DNA of 64,000 nt from Sphingosinicella xenopeptidilytica (GTDB lineage Bacteria > Pseudomonadota > Alphaproteobacteria > Sphingomonadales > Sphingomonadaceae): NCBI RefSeq assembly GCF_042676985.1, contig NZ_JBHTIK010000002.1:677919-741918 (forward strand), read 5' to 3'. The notes under the pieces are model-generated. The model saw only the letters and a program-made list of their open reading frames with translations, was not told the DNA's origin and made no database searches. The position numbers and the translations under genes were made by a program. This document shows positions 9,604 to 18,402 of the stretch, one piece after another. Each line of letters opens with the position of its first letter. Position 1 is the first letter of the stretch.

Positions 9604-10582
9604 TCGCGCGATGCACGGCGCACGCGTGCGCCGTTCTGATCGCTGCCGCCATGGCGCGATGGCTCGCGATCCCCATGCCGGCGATGTCGAACGCGGTGCC
9701 GTGGTCGGGCGCCGTGCGGACGATCGGCAAGCCGAGAGTCAGGTTGACGCCCTCGTCGAAGTGGAGCGTCTTCAGCGGCACAAGCGCCTGATCGTGATAC
9801 ATGCAGAGCGCAGCATCATAGCTCTTGCGGGCATGTTCGTGGAACATCGCGTCGGCGGAAAGCGGCCCGAACGCGTCGATGCCCTCGGCGCGGAGTTCGG
9901 CGATCGCAGGGGCGATAACATCGATCTCCTCACGCCCGAGGAGTCCGCTTTCTCCCGCGTGCGGATTGAGCCCGGCAACGGCAAGGCGAGGATTCTGGAT
10001 ACCGAAATTGCGCGCCAGCCCTTTCGCCGCCGCACGCCCGCGGCTGACGATGAGGTCGGTGGTGAGCCGCTGCTGCACATCGGCGAGCGCGATGTGGATG
10101 GTGACGGGCACGGTGCGGAGCGTCGGTCCGACCAGCATCATTGCAAGGTTTGCCGCGAATACGCCGCAGCGTTCGCCCACGAATTCCGTCTGCCCCGGAT
10201 GCGTGAAGCCGATCGCCTGAAGCTGCGCCTTGGAGACCGGTCCGGTGACGAGCGCGCCTGCCGCGCCACTGCGGGTGAGGCCGGTGGCGATTTCGAGCGC
10301 ATCGAGCGCGCAGCGTGCGCCGATCAGCGTCGGTTTGCCGGGCTCGACCACCTCGCTGTCAGCGACCTCGATCAGCGGCAGCGCGTCGCAGCAGGTGCCC
10401 ACATCCTCGGGGTGCTCGATCTGGCAGACCTCACCTTTCCAGACCCCCGCAAGCGAATCGCGGTTGCCGACCCCGAAGAAGGGTGGAAGTCCGAGCGCCT
10501 CGCGTTGTTCCCAGCACCGCCCGATGATCTCCGGGCCGATGCCTGCGGGGTCCCCAAGCGTGACGGCAATCGGTGGAATCAT
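9596..10582 (-). CDS. pdxA: 4-hydroxythreonine-4-phosphate dehydrogenase PdxA
   Basis: NAD-dependent oxidation and decarboxylation of 4-phosphohydroxy-L-threonine in the DXP-dependent pyridoxal phosphate pathway. The product is 328 aa, with the family N-terminus (VTLGDPAGIGPEI) and the metal-binding CMYHDQALVPLK segment (His263). It overlaps surA by 4 bp upstream and rsmA by 8 bp downstream, so the three are very likely co-transcribed and translationally coupled. PLP is also the cofactor of BioA and BioF encoded at 48-51 kb. Confidence 0.95.
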   Translation of the reverse strand: MIPPIAVTLGDPAGIGPEIIGRCWEQREALGLPPFFGVGNRDSLAGVWKGEVCQIEHPEDVGTCCDALPLIEVADSEVVEPGKPTLIGARCALDALEIATGLTRSGAAGALVTGPVSKAQLQAIGFTHPGQTEFVGERCGVFAANLAMMLVGPTLRTVPVTIHIALADVQQRLTTDLIVSRGRAAAKGLARNFGIQNPRLAVAGLNPHAGESGLLGREEIDVIAPAIAELRAEGIDAFGPLSADAMFHEHARKSYDAALCMYHDQALVPLKTLHFDEGVNLTLGLPIVRTAPDHGTAFDIAGMGIASHRAMAAAIRTAHACAVHRAID

Positions 10583-11904
10583 CGGTAATCGATAACGGCG
10601 TCGCGGCGAAGGTCGCGCAGGTAGCGGCGGGCCGCCATGGCGACCTTGCTTTCTTCCATCTGCGCGTAAAGCTGGTCGAACGATGGCGCGCCGGCGGCAG
10701 GCGGGTCTTCGCGACCGCAGAGCACGAGCACGCGAATGCCGTCCTCGCGGGTGCCGAAGGGCGGCGTGCTCTGGCCGATCTGCATCGGTTCCATGATCTG
10801 CTGGAGCTGCGGCGGCAGATCGCCGAGCCGGACCTGATCGTTGGCGACGACGTTGCCGCCGAAGCTTTCGGCCAGCGCTTCGGCGCCGCCGCAGCCACCC
10901 ATGCCCTGCGTACCCGCTTGAAGCCGCTGCACGATTCCGGCAGCCTGCTGCTGTGTCGCATCGGCTGCCAGCGGCACCGTGATCTGCTTCACGGCGAGCA
11001 CTGCATCCTTGGGATCGGCCGCGAGCACCTGCCGCTTGTCGACGAGTGCGATGATCGCGAAGCCGCCGGGAATCTGGATGGGATTGGAAACGTCACCGCG
11101 CGGCAGGCTTTCGACCACAGGTGCGAGCTCGGGCGAAAGCTGCGCTGGGCGCACCCAGCCGAGATCGCCCCCCACCGCCGCCGTTGAGGCCTCGGAGAAC
11201 TGGCGCGCATAGGCGATGAACGAGCCGCCCTGCCGCACCTGATCAACGATGCGCTGTGCGTTCTCGCGCACCTGCTCAGCGCTTTCCGCCGTTGCGGTCA
11301 GGAAAATCTCGGCGATGCGATATTCCTCGGTGCCCTTGGCGGCATTCAGACGGTCGATGAGCGCCTGAACCTCGTCGTCGCCGACGTTCACGAACGGTTC
11401 GACACGGCGGCGGAGCAGACGGCTCCACGCGAGTTCCGCGTGAATTTGCTGCTTCAGCGAGTTCTGCGACGTGCCGCGCGTCTTGAGGAACTCGTCGAAC
11501 TGATCCGCGCTCATGCGGAAGTTGGAGGCGACGCGGGTGAACGCCTGATTGACCTCGTCCTGCGCGATCGTGACTTCCTGAGCGGTCGCTTCCTGAATCT
11601 GGAGCTTTTCGTCGATCAGGTTGCGCACCACCTGAAGTCGTAGACGCGTGCGCTCGTCATCGGAAATCTGCCCCTGGTTCGCGGCGAGCACGAGATTGAG
11701 ACGCTGGTCGATGTCGGTATCGGTGATGACATCGCCGTTGACGATCGCGGTCGCCTTGCGGACCGTCGGGTCGACAGGCTGACCGAGAATCTCGATATCT
11801 GGATCGGAGAGGCCCGCAAGCGGCGAATTCTGGGCCAGTGTGGCCCCTGCAGCAAGAACTGCGACACTGGCAGCAAGCCAGCGCAGCGTCGAAAACCTCA
11901 TCAA
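10579..11904 (-). CDS. surA: Periplasmic peptidyl-prolyl isomerase/chaperone SurA
   Basis: Chaperone that escorts outer-membrane beta-barrel proteins through the periplasm. The product is 441 aa with a signal peptide (MMRFSTLRWLAASVAVLAAG, cleavage near ATLAQ). An N-terminal SurA helical domain covers about residues 45-170. A parvulin-type PPIase domain covers about 190-300 (REGSFIAYARQFSE-like block, GGDLGWV and GGFAIIALVDKR), followed by a second, degenerate parvulin-like part. It is next to lptD, a known SurA client, with 135 bp between them. It is the first gene of surA-pdxA-rsmA unless lptD reads through. Confidence 0.9.
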   Translation of the reverse strand: MMRFSTLRWLAASVAVLAAGATLAQNSPLAGLSDPDIEILGQPVDPTVRKATAIVNGDVITDTDIDQRLNLVLAANQGQISDDERTRLRLQVVRNLIDEKLQIQEATAQEVTIAQDEVNQAFTRVASNFRMSADQFDEFLKTRGTSQNSLKQQIHAELAWSRLLRRRVEPFVNVGDDEVQALIDRLNAAKGTEEYRIAEIFLTATAESAEQVRENAQRIVDQVRQGGSFIAYARQFSEASTAAVGGDLGWVRPAQLSPELAPVVESLPRGDVSNPIQIPGGFAIIALVDKRQVLAADPKDAVLAVKQITVPLAADATQQQAAGIVQRLQAGTQGMGGCGGAEALAESFGGNVVANDQVRLGDLPPQLQQIMEPMQIGQSTPPFGTREDGIRVLVLCGREDPPAAGAPSFDQLYAQMEESKVAMAARRYLRDLRRDAVIDYR

Positions 11905-12039
11905 TCTCTCCCCCGTCCCGGCAGCGCCGAAGCGGTCTTGTAGCCTCTCAGGTCATGCCGCCTAGCACGCGCGGACATGAATGTCAGCGTATCGTTTACG
12001 CTTGTCCGCAGGGCTAGTCCCCCGCGGCTGAACCGCCGA

Positions 12040-14259
12040 TTAGCGGCCAAGGTTCTTGAGGCTGATCGAGAAGAGGAAGGCGTTGCCGCGCCGGAAGTCG
12101 CGGTCTTCCACATAGTCGCGTCGCCACGTGACGCCGAACTCGAAGCACTCGTCCTGATAGGCGATGCCGAGCCGGTGGCGCACCATCTCGAACCCGTCCG
12201 AGGTGTTGAGCGGATCTTCGGCGCGCGAGGTGAGGTCGAGGATCACCGAGCCGATCACCGACCAGTAGCGCGCGAAGCTGATGCGGCCGCCGGCACGCAG
12301 TTCTTCACGGTCTTCGAGGTCCTCGATGTCGATATCGCGATCGAGCTTCACGTAGCCGACCGTCGCGTAGGTGCGCTTGTTGCCCACCGTTACGTCGATC
12401 TCGTTGCGGCGTAGCTTGAAGCTGGTCTTGTCGAGGCGGAAGCGGTGCGTCACGTCGAAGCCGCTGCCTATGCGCAGCGTGTTGCGGCCGACGAAATCGG
12501 AGAAGTTGCCGGAAAGGCCCGTGCCCTGCGGAAACGTCGCCGGTGTGTCGTCAAAGCGATAACTTTGGCCGAACTCGCTTTCGATCTGCCAACGCGGGCG
12601 GTCGAGCCGCCACGTTGCGCCGTAGGTCACGCGCTGTCCGCCTTCCCAGCGGTCCGCACCCGGGAAGCGGTTCAAGTCGAAAAGGTTTGTGTCGTCGAGG
12701 TCGACGGCGCGCGAATCCTCGTTCGGGATGTGGTCGTTCACATCGCTCGGTGAGACGGAGAACTGCACGCGCGGTGTCAGTGTCTGTGTGCCGCCGAACG
12801 CGGGGCCGGCGAGCGGCCATTCAACGTCGAGCGCGGCGGCGGGCAGGATGCGGCCCTCCCAGCCGTTGCGCCCGGCGTAGATCGGCAGCTCGGCAAAGGC
12901 ACTGTCAGTAATGTGGTAGATATCGCCGCGGACGAGGGCGGTCGCTGTCACGCGCTGTCCCCACGGGGTGATCGCGCTGCGCTTCCATTCGGCGGAGGCG
13001 GAGGCTCGTTGCGTGTCCATGCCGTCGGTGCGCGTGATCGCTGCCGTGTCCGCCGCCAGCTTCAGCCGGCCGCCGCCGATCGTCTCGCTGGGCGACCACA
13101 TGTAGTTGATAAGGGGTAGCGCGACGGGGGTCAGCCCAGCGACATCCGTTTGCCGCAGGCCCTGGAAAGCCCAGCCTTCGATCGCGAAATAGCTTTCCAC
13201 GCCGAAGCGTTCGAGCTGGTAGAAATTCCGCAGCGTGTCGTCGCGCGAGATGTCGTAGCGGCGCAGGAACGTGTCGTCTGTGGCGAGGCGGAGGCCGAAG
13301 GTCGAGCGCCAGTCGCGGCCATGCTGGAGGCGGCCGTTGCCGTAGATATAGCCGCGGAACTGTTTGTTCGGAATGCCGGTGCCCGCGGGGTCGGGGAAGT
13401 CCAGTTCCGATGAATATGTACCGATACCACCGAAACGCAGCGGGCCTGATGCGGTTTGGTGCCGGTATTCCACCGAGAGCGCCGGGTTGACCTCCGTGTA
13501 GAGGATCGGGGCGATGGTGAGGTCGTTGCTTTCGGAGAAGCTGAGGAAATACGGCAGTTCGACCGAGACACCTAGCGACCGATCGATGGTGACGGACGGG
13601 ACGAGGATGCCGGTCGCGTTGCGGCCCGGCCCGTCCGGGTGCGACAGGCTCGGCGTGTAGAAGATCGGGATGCCGAGGAATTCGAGGCTCGCATCCTTGT
13701 AGTAGACGCGCTTGCGATCGGGGTCGTGGCGTACGCGCAGCGCCTTCACCTGCCACAGCGGCTCCTTGGGGCAGCCGTTTTCGCCGATGATGTCGCAGGG
13801 CGAATAGACGGCACGGTTCACCGTGGTGCGCCCGGCGTCGCGACGGCCGTCGTGGGCGGCAAGGCGGCCGCCGTCCCGAAGCACGAGGAGGATGTTCTCG
13901 ACCGCGCCGTCGCGCAGCGATTCGTCCAGCTCGACGCGTTCGCCGAAGGCCTCGTTGCCGTCGGGATCGATCACCTTCACCGCGCCGCGCGCCTCGACCT
14001 TGCCGGTCTTGCGGTCGTATTCGACCTCGTTCGCGGTGAGGCGGTAGCCATCGCGCGTGACGACGACGTTGCCGCGCGCCGTCACCAGCTGCGTGTCGTC
14101 GTCATACTGCATCGTGTCCGCAGCGAACTCGATCGCATCGCCGGGTTTCAGCGCCGGACCGGCATCCACGGTGGCGGCGCCTTCCGTCTGCGCCAGCGCA
14201 GGCGCGGCGAATCCCGCGAGCGCGGTGGACAGCAGAAAGGCGGCAAGGCAACGGGACAA
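12040..14259 (-). CDS. lptD: LPS-assembly outer-membrane protein LptD
   Basis: Outer-membrane beta-barrel that, with the lipoprotein LptE, inserts lipopolysaccharide into the outer leaflet. The product is 739 aa. A signal peptide (about residues 1-24) is followed by an OstA/LptA-like domain (about residues 40-150: FAADTMQYDDDTQLVTARGNV and EVEYDRKTGKVEARGAV type repeats). The rest is the barrel, rich in aromatic beta strands (RGYIYGNGRLQHGRDWRSTFG) and ending in a C-terminal strand. Cysteines near residues 154 and 163 could take part in the disulfides that gate assembly, but this is inferred. The upstream interval to pepA (14260-14410) must hold the divergent promoters. Confidence 0.92.
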   Translation of the reverse strand: MSRCLAAFLLSTALAGFAAPALAQTEGAATVDAGPALKPGDAIEFAADTMQYDDDTQLVTARGNVVVTRDGYRLTANEVEYDRKTGKVEARGAVKVIDPDGNEAFGERVELDESLRDGAVENILLVLRDGGRLAAHDGRRDAGRTTVNRAVYSPCDIIGENGCPKEPLWQVKALRVRHDPDRKRVYYKDASLEFLGIPIFYTPSLSHPDGPGRNATGILVPSVTIDRSLGVSVELPYFLSFSESNDLTIAPILYTEVNPALSVEYRHQTASGPLRFGGIGTYSSELDFPDPAGTGIPNKQFRGYIYGNGRLQHGRDWRSTFGLRLATDDTFLRRYDISRDDTLRNFYQLERFGVESYFAIEGWAFQGLRQTDVAGLTPVALPLINYMWSPSETIGGGRLKLAADTAAITRTDGMDTQRASASAEWKRSAITPWGQRVTATALVRGDIYHITDSAFAELPIYAGRNGWEGRILPAAALDVEWPLAGPAFGGTQTLTPRVQFSVSPSDVNDHIPNEDSRAVDLDDTNLFDLNRFPGADRWEGGQRVTYGATWRLDRPRWQIESEFGQSYRFDDTPATFPQGTGLSGNFSDFVGRNTLRIGSGFDVTHRFRLDKTSFKLRRNEIDVTVGNKRTYATVGYVKLDRDIDIEDLEDREELRAGGRISFARYWSVIGSVILDLTSRAEDPLNTSDGFEMVRHRLGIAYQDECFEFGVTWRRDYVEDRDFRRGNAFLFSISLKNLGR

Positions 14260-14410
14260 GAAAGCGCTCCCCGGACAGGCGGATAGCGCCTCTTACCCGC
14301 GGCGTACCCACGGCGGCAAGCAGCGCCCGTCGATACGCCGTGAATTGCGGTCCGCCTGCCGGACGGCTAGAACGCCCCCGATCGTTTTTTCTTCCAGGAG
14401 AGTCCTTCCG

Positions 14411-15901
14411 ATGCGCATCGAGTTCGGGGTTACGTCGCACACGCCGGGCACTGCCCTTGTGGTTTTCGCGGCGAAGGACGCGGTGCTTTCGGGGACGGCG
14501 CAGGCACTCGACGCAGCGCTTGGCGGCGCGGTCGCCAATGCCGTGAAGACGGCACGGTTCGAAGGCGACGCCGCGCAGATCGTGGAACTGCTGGCACCCT
14601 CGGGCACGGACGCTTCACGCGTCCTCGTGGTCGGCACGGGCAAGCCCGGTCTTGCAGACGCCGCCATGTTCGAGCGGATCGGCGGCGCGATCGCTGCGCG
14701 GCTGCTCGCTTCGGGCGAAACGAAGGTCACGGTCGATTTCGGCGGCGTTTCCGACCTCGCGGTCGATACGCCCAAGGCCGCTGCCCATCTCGCGCTCGGT
14801 GCGTCGCTCCGCGCGTGGCGCTTCGACAAGTACCGCACCAAGCTGCCCGAGAAGCAGAAGCCGACGCTCGCCGAGATCGCGATCGCGAACGCGGGCAGCG
14901 CCGGGCAGGAATGGGCGCGGCTGGAACCGCTCGTGGAGGCCGTGGGCTTCACGCGGAGCCTCGTCACCGAGCCGGCCAACGTTATCTACCCCGAAAGTTT
15001 CGTGGAGCGCTGCCGGTCGCTCGCCGATCTCGGCGTGAAGATCGAAGTTCTCGATGAAAAGGAGATGGCCCAAGCCGGCATGGGCGCGCTGCTCGGGGTC
15101 GCGCAGGGCTCGGCAAGGCCGCCGCGCCTGCTCGTGATGGAGTGGGACGGCACGAACGGCAAGGCAAAGACCTCCACGGTGTTCGTGGGCAAGGGCGTGA
15201 CGTTCGATACCGGCGGCATCTCGATCAAGCCGGCCGCGGGCATGGAAGACATGAAGTGGGACATGGGCGGCGCAGGCGCCGTCGCGGGGGCGATGAAGGC
15301 GCTTGCGCTTCGCCGCGCCAAGGCGCGCGTCGTCGGTATCTGCGGCCTCGTCGAGAACATGCCGGACGGCAACGCCCAGCGCCCAGGCGACGTGGTGACG
15401 ACGATGTCGGGCCAGACGGTCGAGGTCATCAACACCGACGCCGAAGGCCGCCTGGTGCTCTGTGACGCGATCACGTGGGTGCAGAAGCGTTTCAACCCGG
15501 AGGTCATCGTCGATCTCGCGACGCTGACCGGCGCGATCATCATCAGCCTCGGCCACGAATATGCGGGCCTCTTCTCGAACAGCGACGAGCTTGCGAAGCA
15601 ACTCGTCACCGCGGGCATCGCGACGGGCGACAAGCTGTGGCGCTTCCCGCTCGGCAGCGCCTACGACAAGATGATCGACTCGCCGATCGCCGACATGAAG
15701 AACGTCGGCCCGCGCGACGGCGGCTCGATCACGGCGGCGCAGTTCATCGGCCGCTTCGTGAACGACGGCGTGAAGTGGGCGCATCTCGATATCGCGGGCA
15801 TGGCGTGGTCCGCGAAGGCCGGCGCGACATGGGAGAAGGGCGCAACCGGCTACGGCGTGCGTCTGCTGGACCGCTTCGTCGAGGATACGCTGGAAGCGTG
15901 A
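14411..15901 (+). CDS. pepA: Leucyl (cytosol) aminopeptidase PepA
   Basis: M17 dizinc aminopeptidase, 496 aa. The frame is open back to 14057, but that extension lies antisense to lptD. The ATG at 14411 is preceded by CAGGAGAG and gives the normal N-terminus. The metal-binding segment GKGVTFDTGG starts near residue 261 and the family signature NTDAEGRL is at 341-348. In gammaproteobacteria PepA also binds DNA; nothing here tests that. It is coupled to holC through a GTGA overlap, an arrangement common in Proteobacteria. Confidence 0.95.
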   Translation: MRIEFGVTSHTPGTALVVFAAKDAVLSGTAQALDAALGGAVANAVKTARFEGDAAQIVELLAPSGTDASRVLVVGTGKPGLADAAMFERIGGAIAARLLASGETKVTVDFGGVSDLAVDTPKAAAHLALGASLRAWRFDKYRTKLPEKQKPTLAEIAIANAGSAGQEWARLEPLVEAVGFTRSLVTEPANVIYPESFVERCRSLADLGVKIEVLDEKEMAQAGMGALLGVAQGSARPPRLLVMEWDGTNGKAKTSTVFVGKGVTFDTGGISIKPAAGMEDMKWDMGGAGAVAGAMKALALRRAKARVVGICGLVENMPDGNAQRPGDVVTTMSGQTVEVINTDAEGRLVLCDAITWVQKRFNPEVIVDLATLTGAIIISLGHEYAGLFSNSDELAKQLVTAGIATGDKLWRFPLGSAYDKMIDSPIADMKNVGPRDGGSITAAQFIGRFVNDGVKWAHLDIAGMAWSAKAGATWEKGATGYGVRLLDRFVEDTLEA

Positions 15902-16353
15902 GCGACGCGCTCACACCGGTCGGCTTCTATCATTGCACGCGGTCGCGGCCGTTCGACGTCGTGCCCGTTCTTGCGGGCAAGGCGATCGAAGCCGGGCACC
16001 GCGTGCTCGTCCACGCCTCGGACGGCAACGAACTCGATGCGCTGGACAGCCACCTGTGGACCTACGACCCCGGCAGCTTCCTGCCGCACGGGCGCGACAA
16101 TCCGGCGGTTCAGCCCGTGCTGCTGTCTGATGATTTCGCGCCCGCGAATGGTGCCGATCTGCTGATTTCGGTGGGCGGAAAGCTACCCGGCGACCCGGCA
16201 GTGTTCGCGCGTGTCCTCTACCTCTTCGACGGCAACGACGAGGACTCGCTCACTGCCGCGCGTGCGCATTGGCGGGCGCTGAAAGCGCGGGAAGGGGTCC
16301 AGCCGGTCTACTGGACCCAGGGCGAGAAGGGCGGCTGGCAGAAGGCAGGGTAG
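15898..16353 (+). CDS. holC: DNA polymerase III chi subunit HolC
   Basis: Subunit of the clamp-loader complex that links polymerase III to single-strand-binding protein. The product is 151 aa. The GTG at 15898 overlaps the pepA stop (GTGA). The open frame extends much further upstream only as an out-of-frame shadow of pepA. Family-typical blocks are VGFYHCTRSRPFDVVPVLAGKA-like at the N-terminus, HDQALD-like ELDALDSHLWTYDPGSFLPHG in the middle and VLYLFDGNDEDSLTAAR near the end. It is the classic pepA-holC neighbour pair. Confidence 0.9.
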   Translation: MSDALTPVGFYHCTRSRPFDVVPVLAGKAIEAGHRVLVHASDGNELDALDSHLWTYDPGSFLPHGRDNPAVQPVLLSDDFAPANGADLLISVGGKLPGDPAVFARVLYLFDGNDEDSLTAARAHWRALKAREGVQPVYWTQGEKGGWQKAG

Positions 16354-16438
16354 GCGCGGCTTGCAATCGGACCCGCGCCCGGATATTGGGCGCGCGACTT
16401 CCTGAAACGACACAACAAGCCCTATCTGGAGACCTCCC

Positions 16439-16861
16439 ATGGCGCTGCAGCGTACCTTTTCGATCATCAAGCCCGACGCGACGCGTCGCAACCTGACGGG
16501 CGCCGTCACCAAGATGCTTGAGGAAGCCGGCCTGCGCGTCGTCGCTTCGAAGCGCATCCACATGACGAAGGAACAGGCCGAAGGCTTCTACGGCGTGCAC
16601 CGCGAGCGTCCGTTCTTCGGCGATCTCGTGGCGTTCATGACCTCGGGGCCCGTCGTCGTGCAGGTCCTCGAAGGCGAAGACGCCGTCGCGAAGAACCGCG
16701 AAGTGATGGGCGCCACCAACCCGGCGAACGCCGACGAGGGCACCATCCGCAAGGCGCTCGCGGAATCGATCGAGGCGAACACGGTGCACGGCTCCGACAG
16801 CCTCGAGAACGCGAAGATCGAGATCGACTTCTTCTTCAAGCCCGAAGAAATCGTCGGTTAA
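16439..16861 (+). CDS. ndk: Nucleoside diphosphate kinase
   Basis: Transfers the gamma-phosphate between nucleoside triphosphates and diphosphates through a phosphohistidine. The product is 140 aa, the standard length. N-terminal RTFSIIKPDATRRNLTG and the active-site NTVHGSDS block (His117) are intact. The start is supported by GGAGA about 9 bp upstream. It appears monocistronic and ends 3 bp before the convergent 16865 gene. Confidence 0.96.
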   Translation: MALQRTFSIIKPDATRRNLTGAVTKMLEEAGLRVVASKRIHMTKEQAEGFYGVHRERPFFGDLVAFMTSGPVVVQVLEGEDAVAKNREVMGATNPANADEGTIRKALAESIEANTVHGSDSLENAKIEIDFFFKPEEIVG

Positions 16862-16864
16862 GCC

Positions 16865-17473
16865 CTAAGGTTTCCAAAGCTTATCGAGGCGGGCGGCGGC
16901 ATTGTCGTCGCCCGCCACGCTTTCGCGGCGCACGAGCCCGCGCAGCTTGACCGTGCGGCCGAGAATGACGCGCGGTTCTATGTGGTACACGATATCGTAG
17001 ATGGCGGTTTCGGTGCGCGGGCCATCGGCTGCTTCGCAGCGGCTGGCGATCACGACCGGCAGGCGCCCGTCTCGCGCATCCTTTTCCACCGCCTTCAAGA
17101 GCGCACTTTCGAACCAGTCCGCTTCGATGCGGTGATCGAGAACGGTGCTTTCCGGCCCGACCCCAAGCGCACTCGGGAAGCGGATGTCGGTGCTTTGCAG
17201 GGCGCAGTCCGCGGCCTTGAACGCGAGGCCGGCACCGCCTGCATCGATTGCGATCAGCCCGATCGATTTCGGCCGGGACGTGGCTTTTTCTGCCCGCCGT
17301 TCGGCCTCCGCCGATTTGCGCTCGTCGTAGTTGTTCCACAGCGTCAGCGCCGAGATCACGACGGCGATCACCGCCACGGTTTCGCCGAGCGAAAGCCATC
17401 GGCGACGGATGCGGGCGGTTTCGGCGGCTTTCTCTGCGTGCGTTTCGGGGATTTCCGGTACGTCAGAAGACAT
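16865..17473 (-). CDS. Uncharacterised single-pass membrane protein
   Basis: 202 aa, not recognised. A charged cytoplasmic N-terminus of about 27 residues is followed by one hydrophobic helix (about residues 28-47, LSLGETVAVIAVVISALTLW). A Lys/Arg/Glu-rich stretch and a globular domain of about 140 residues follow. The domain contains an alternating hydrophobic pattern (KSIGLIAIDAGGAGLAF) and two cysteines. It overlaps the end of the upstream MmcQ-like gene by 11 bp, so it is probably the last gene of purM-purN-MmcQ-16865. Function unknown. Confidence 0.7.
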   Translation of the reverse strand: MSSDVPEIPETHAEKAAETARIRRRWLSLGETVAVIAVVISALTLWNNYDERKSAEAERRAEKATSRPKSIGLIAIDAGGAGLAFKAADCALQSTDIRFPSALGVGPESTVLDHRIEADWFESALLKAVEKDARDGRLPVVIASRCEAADGPRTETAIYDIVYHIEPRVILGRTVKLRGLVRRESVAGDDNAAARLDKLWKP

Positions 17474-17834
17474 CGGCGAGTTTCCTTGGCGCGGACAGGC
17501 GCCAGCTTTTCATGAGCCAGTCGTTCACGTGCTCCCAGTCCGGCTCTTGCCTGTCGAGCCGGATGCCGATCCAGCCGTAGGGGCCGAGATAGGGCGGGCG
17601 GTAGTAAAGATCGGGGTCGGCCTCGATCAGCATCGCCTGTTCTTCAAGGCCGCTCGTCTTCACCAGCAGCGCGGTGATGCCGCAGCCGTGGTGATCGTCG
17701 CTGAAATAGGCAAAGAACTTGCCCTTCTCGACGTAAAAACCGGGCGCGCCGTGCGAGAGCTTTTCGGCGGTGGCGGGCAGAGCGAGCGCCCGCGCGCGGA
17801 CGGCTTCAAGCAGGGCTTCGGGATTGGAGGACAT
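17463..17834 (-). CDS. MmcQ/YjbR-like (DUF1801/CyaY-fold) protein
   Basis: 123 aa from the ATG at 17834; the frame continues to a TTG at 17852, which is less likely. The pattern EKLSHGAPGFYVEKGKFFAY, then GCGITALLVKTS, then LYYRPPYLGPYGWIGIRLD and a C-terminal DWLMKSWRLSAP helix is that of the MmcQ/YjbR double-wing family. The family is widespread, DNA-binding-like in fold and without a settled function. It starts inside the 3' end of purN and overlaps 16865 at its own end. Confidence 0.8.
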   Translation of the reverse strand: MSSNPEALLEAVRARALALPATAEKLSHGAPGFYVEKGKFFAYFSDDHHGCGITALLVKTSGLEEQAMLIEADPDLYYRPPYLGPYGWIGIRLDRQEPDWEHVNDWLMKSWRLSAPRKLADVF

Positions 17835-18402
17835 CGGCGGCACACTTCGCAAGCGCTGCGGGATACAGGCGATGTTCCTCTTTCAGAACGCGCTCTGCAA
17901 GCGTTTCCGGCGTGTCCCCTGCAAGCACGGGAACACGCGCCTGCGCCACCACCGGGCCGTCGTCGAGCTCCGGCGTCACGATGTGCACCGAGCAGCCGGC
18001 CTCGGCATCGCCGGCTTCGATCGCGCGGGCGTGTGTGTCGAGGCCTTTGTATTTGGGGAGCAGCGAGGGGTGGATGTTGAGGATGCGACCCTTCCAGGAT
18101 TCGACGAATTCGGACGAAAGCAGCCGCATATAGCCCGCGAGTGCGATCATTTCGACGTTCGCGGCACGCAGCGCCGCATCAATCAGCCTGTCGAATTCGG
18201 CGCGCTTCATGCCGCGATGATCATGCGCCCAAATGGCCACGCCGCGCTCATCCGCGAAGCCGAGGCCGGCTGCTTCTGGGTTGTTGGAGGCGACGAGGAC
18301 GACCTCGTATGGGCAGTCCTGCGCCTCGGCGGCGGCAAGGATCGAAGCCATGTTGCTGCCGCGGCCGGAGATCATCACCCCGACGCGGAGTTTAGGCGAC
18401 AT
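17806..18402 (-). CDS. purN: Phosphoribosylglycinamide formyltransferase PurN
   Basis: Uses 10-formyl-tetrahydrofolate to formylate glycinamide ribonucleotide in purine synthesis. The ATG at 18402 gives a 198-aa protein with the standard N-terminus (VGVMISGRGSNMASIL). The 84-nt upstream extension lies inside purM. The catalytic region NIHPSLLPKYKG and the VHIVTPELDDGPVVAQ block are intact. It overlaps purM by 11 bp; purM-purN is a conserved pair. Confidence 0.95.
   Translation of the reverse strand: MSPKLRVGVMISGRGSNMASILAAAEAQDCPYEVVLVASNNPEAAGLGFADERGVAIWAHDHRGMKRAEFDRLIDAALRAANVEMIALAGYMRLLSSEFVESWKGRILNIHPSLLPKYKGLDTHARAIEAGDAEAGCSVHIVTPELDDGPVVAQARVPVLAGDTPETLAERVLKEEHRLYPAALAKCAADVLQSRSPA

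Noticed and set aside
9476..10588. 370-codon plus-strand open frame
   Set aside because: Antisense to pdxA, whose motifs and coupled starts are unambiguous.
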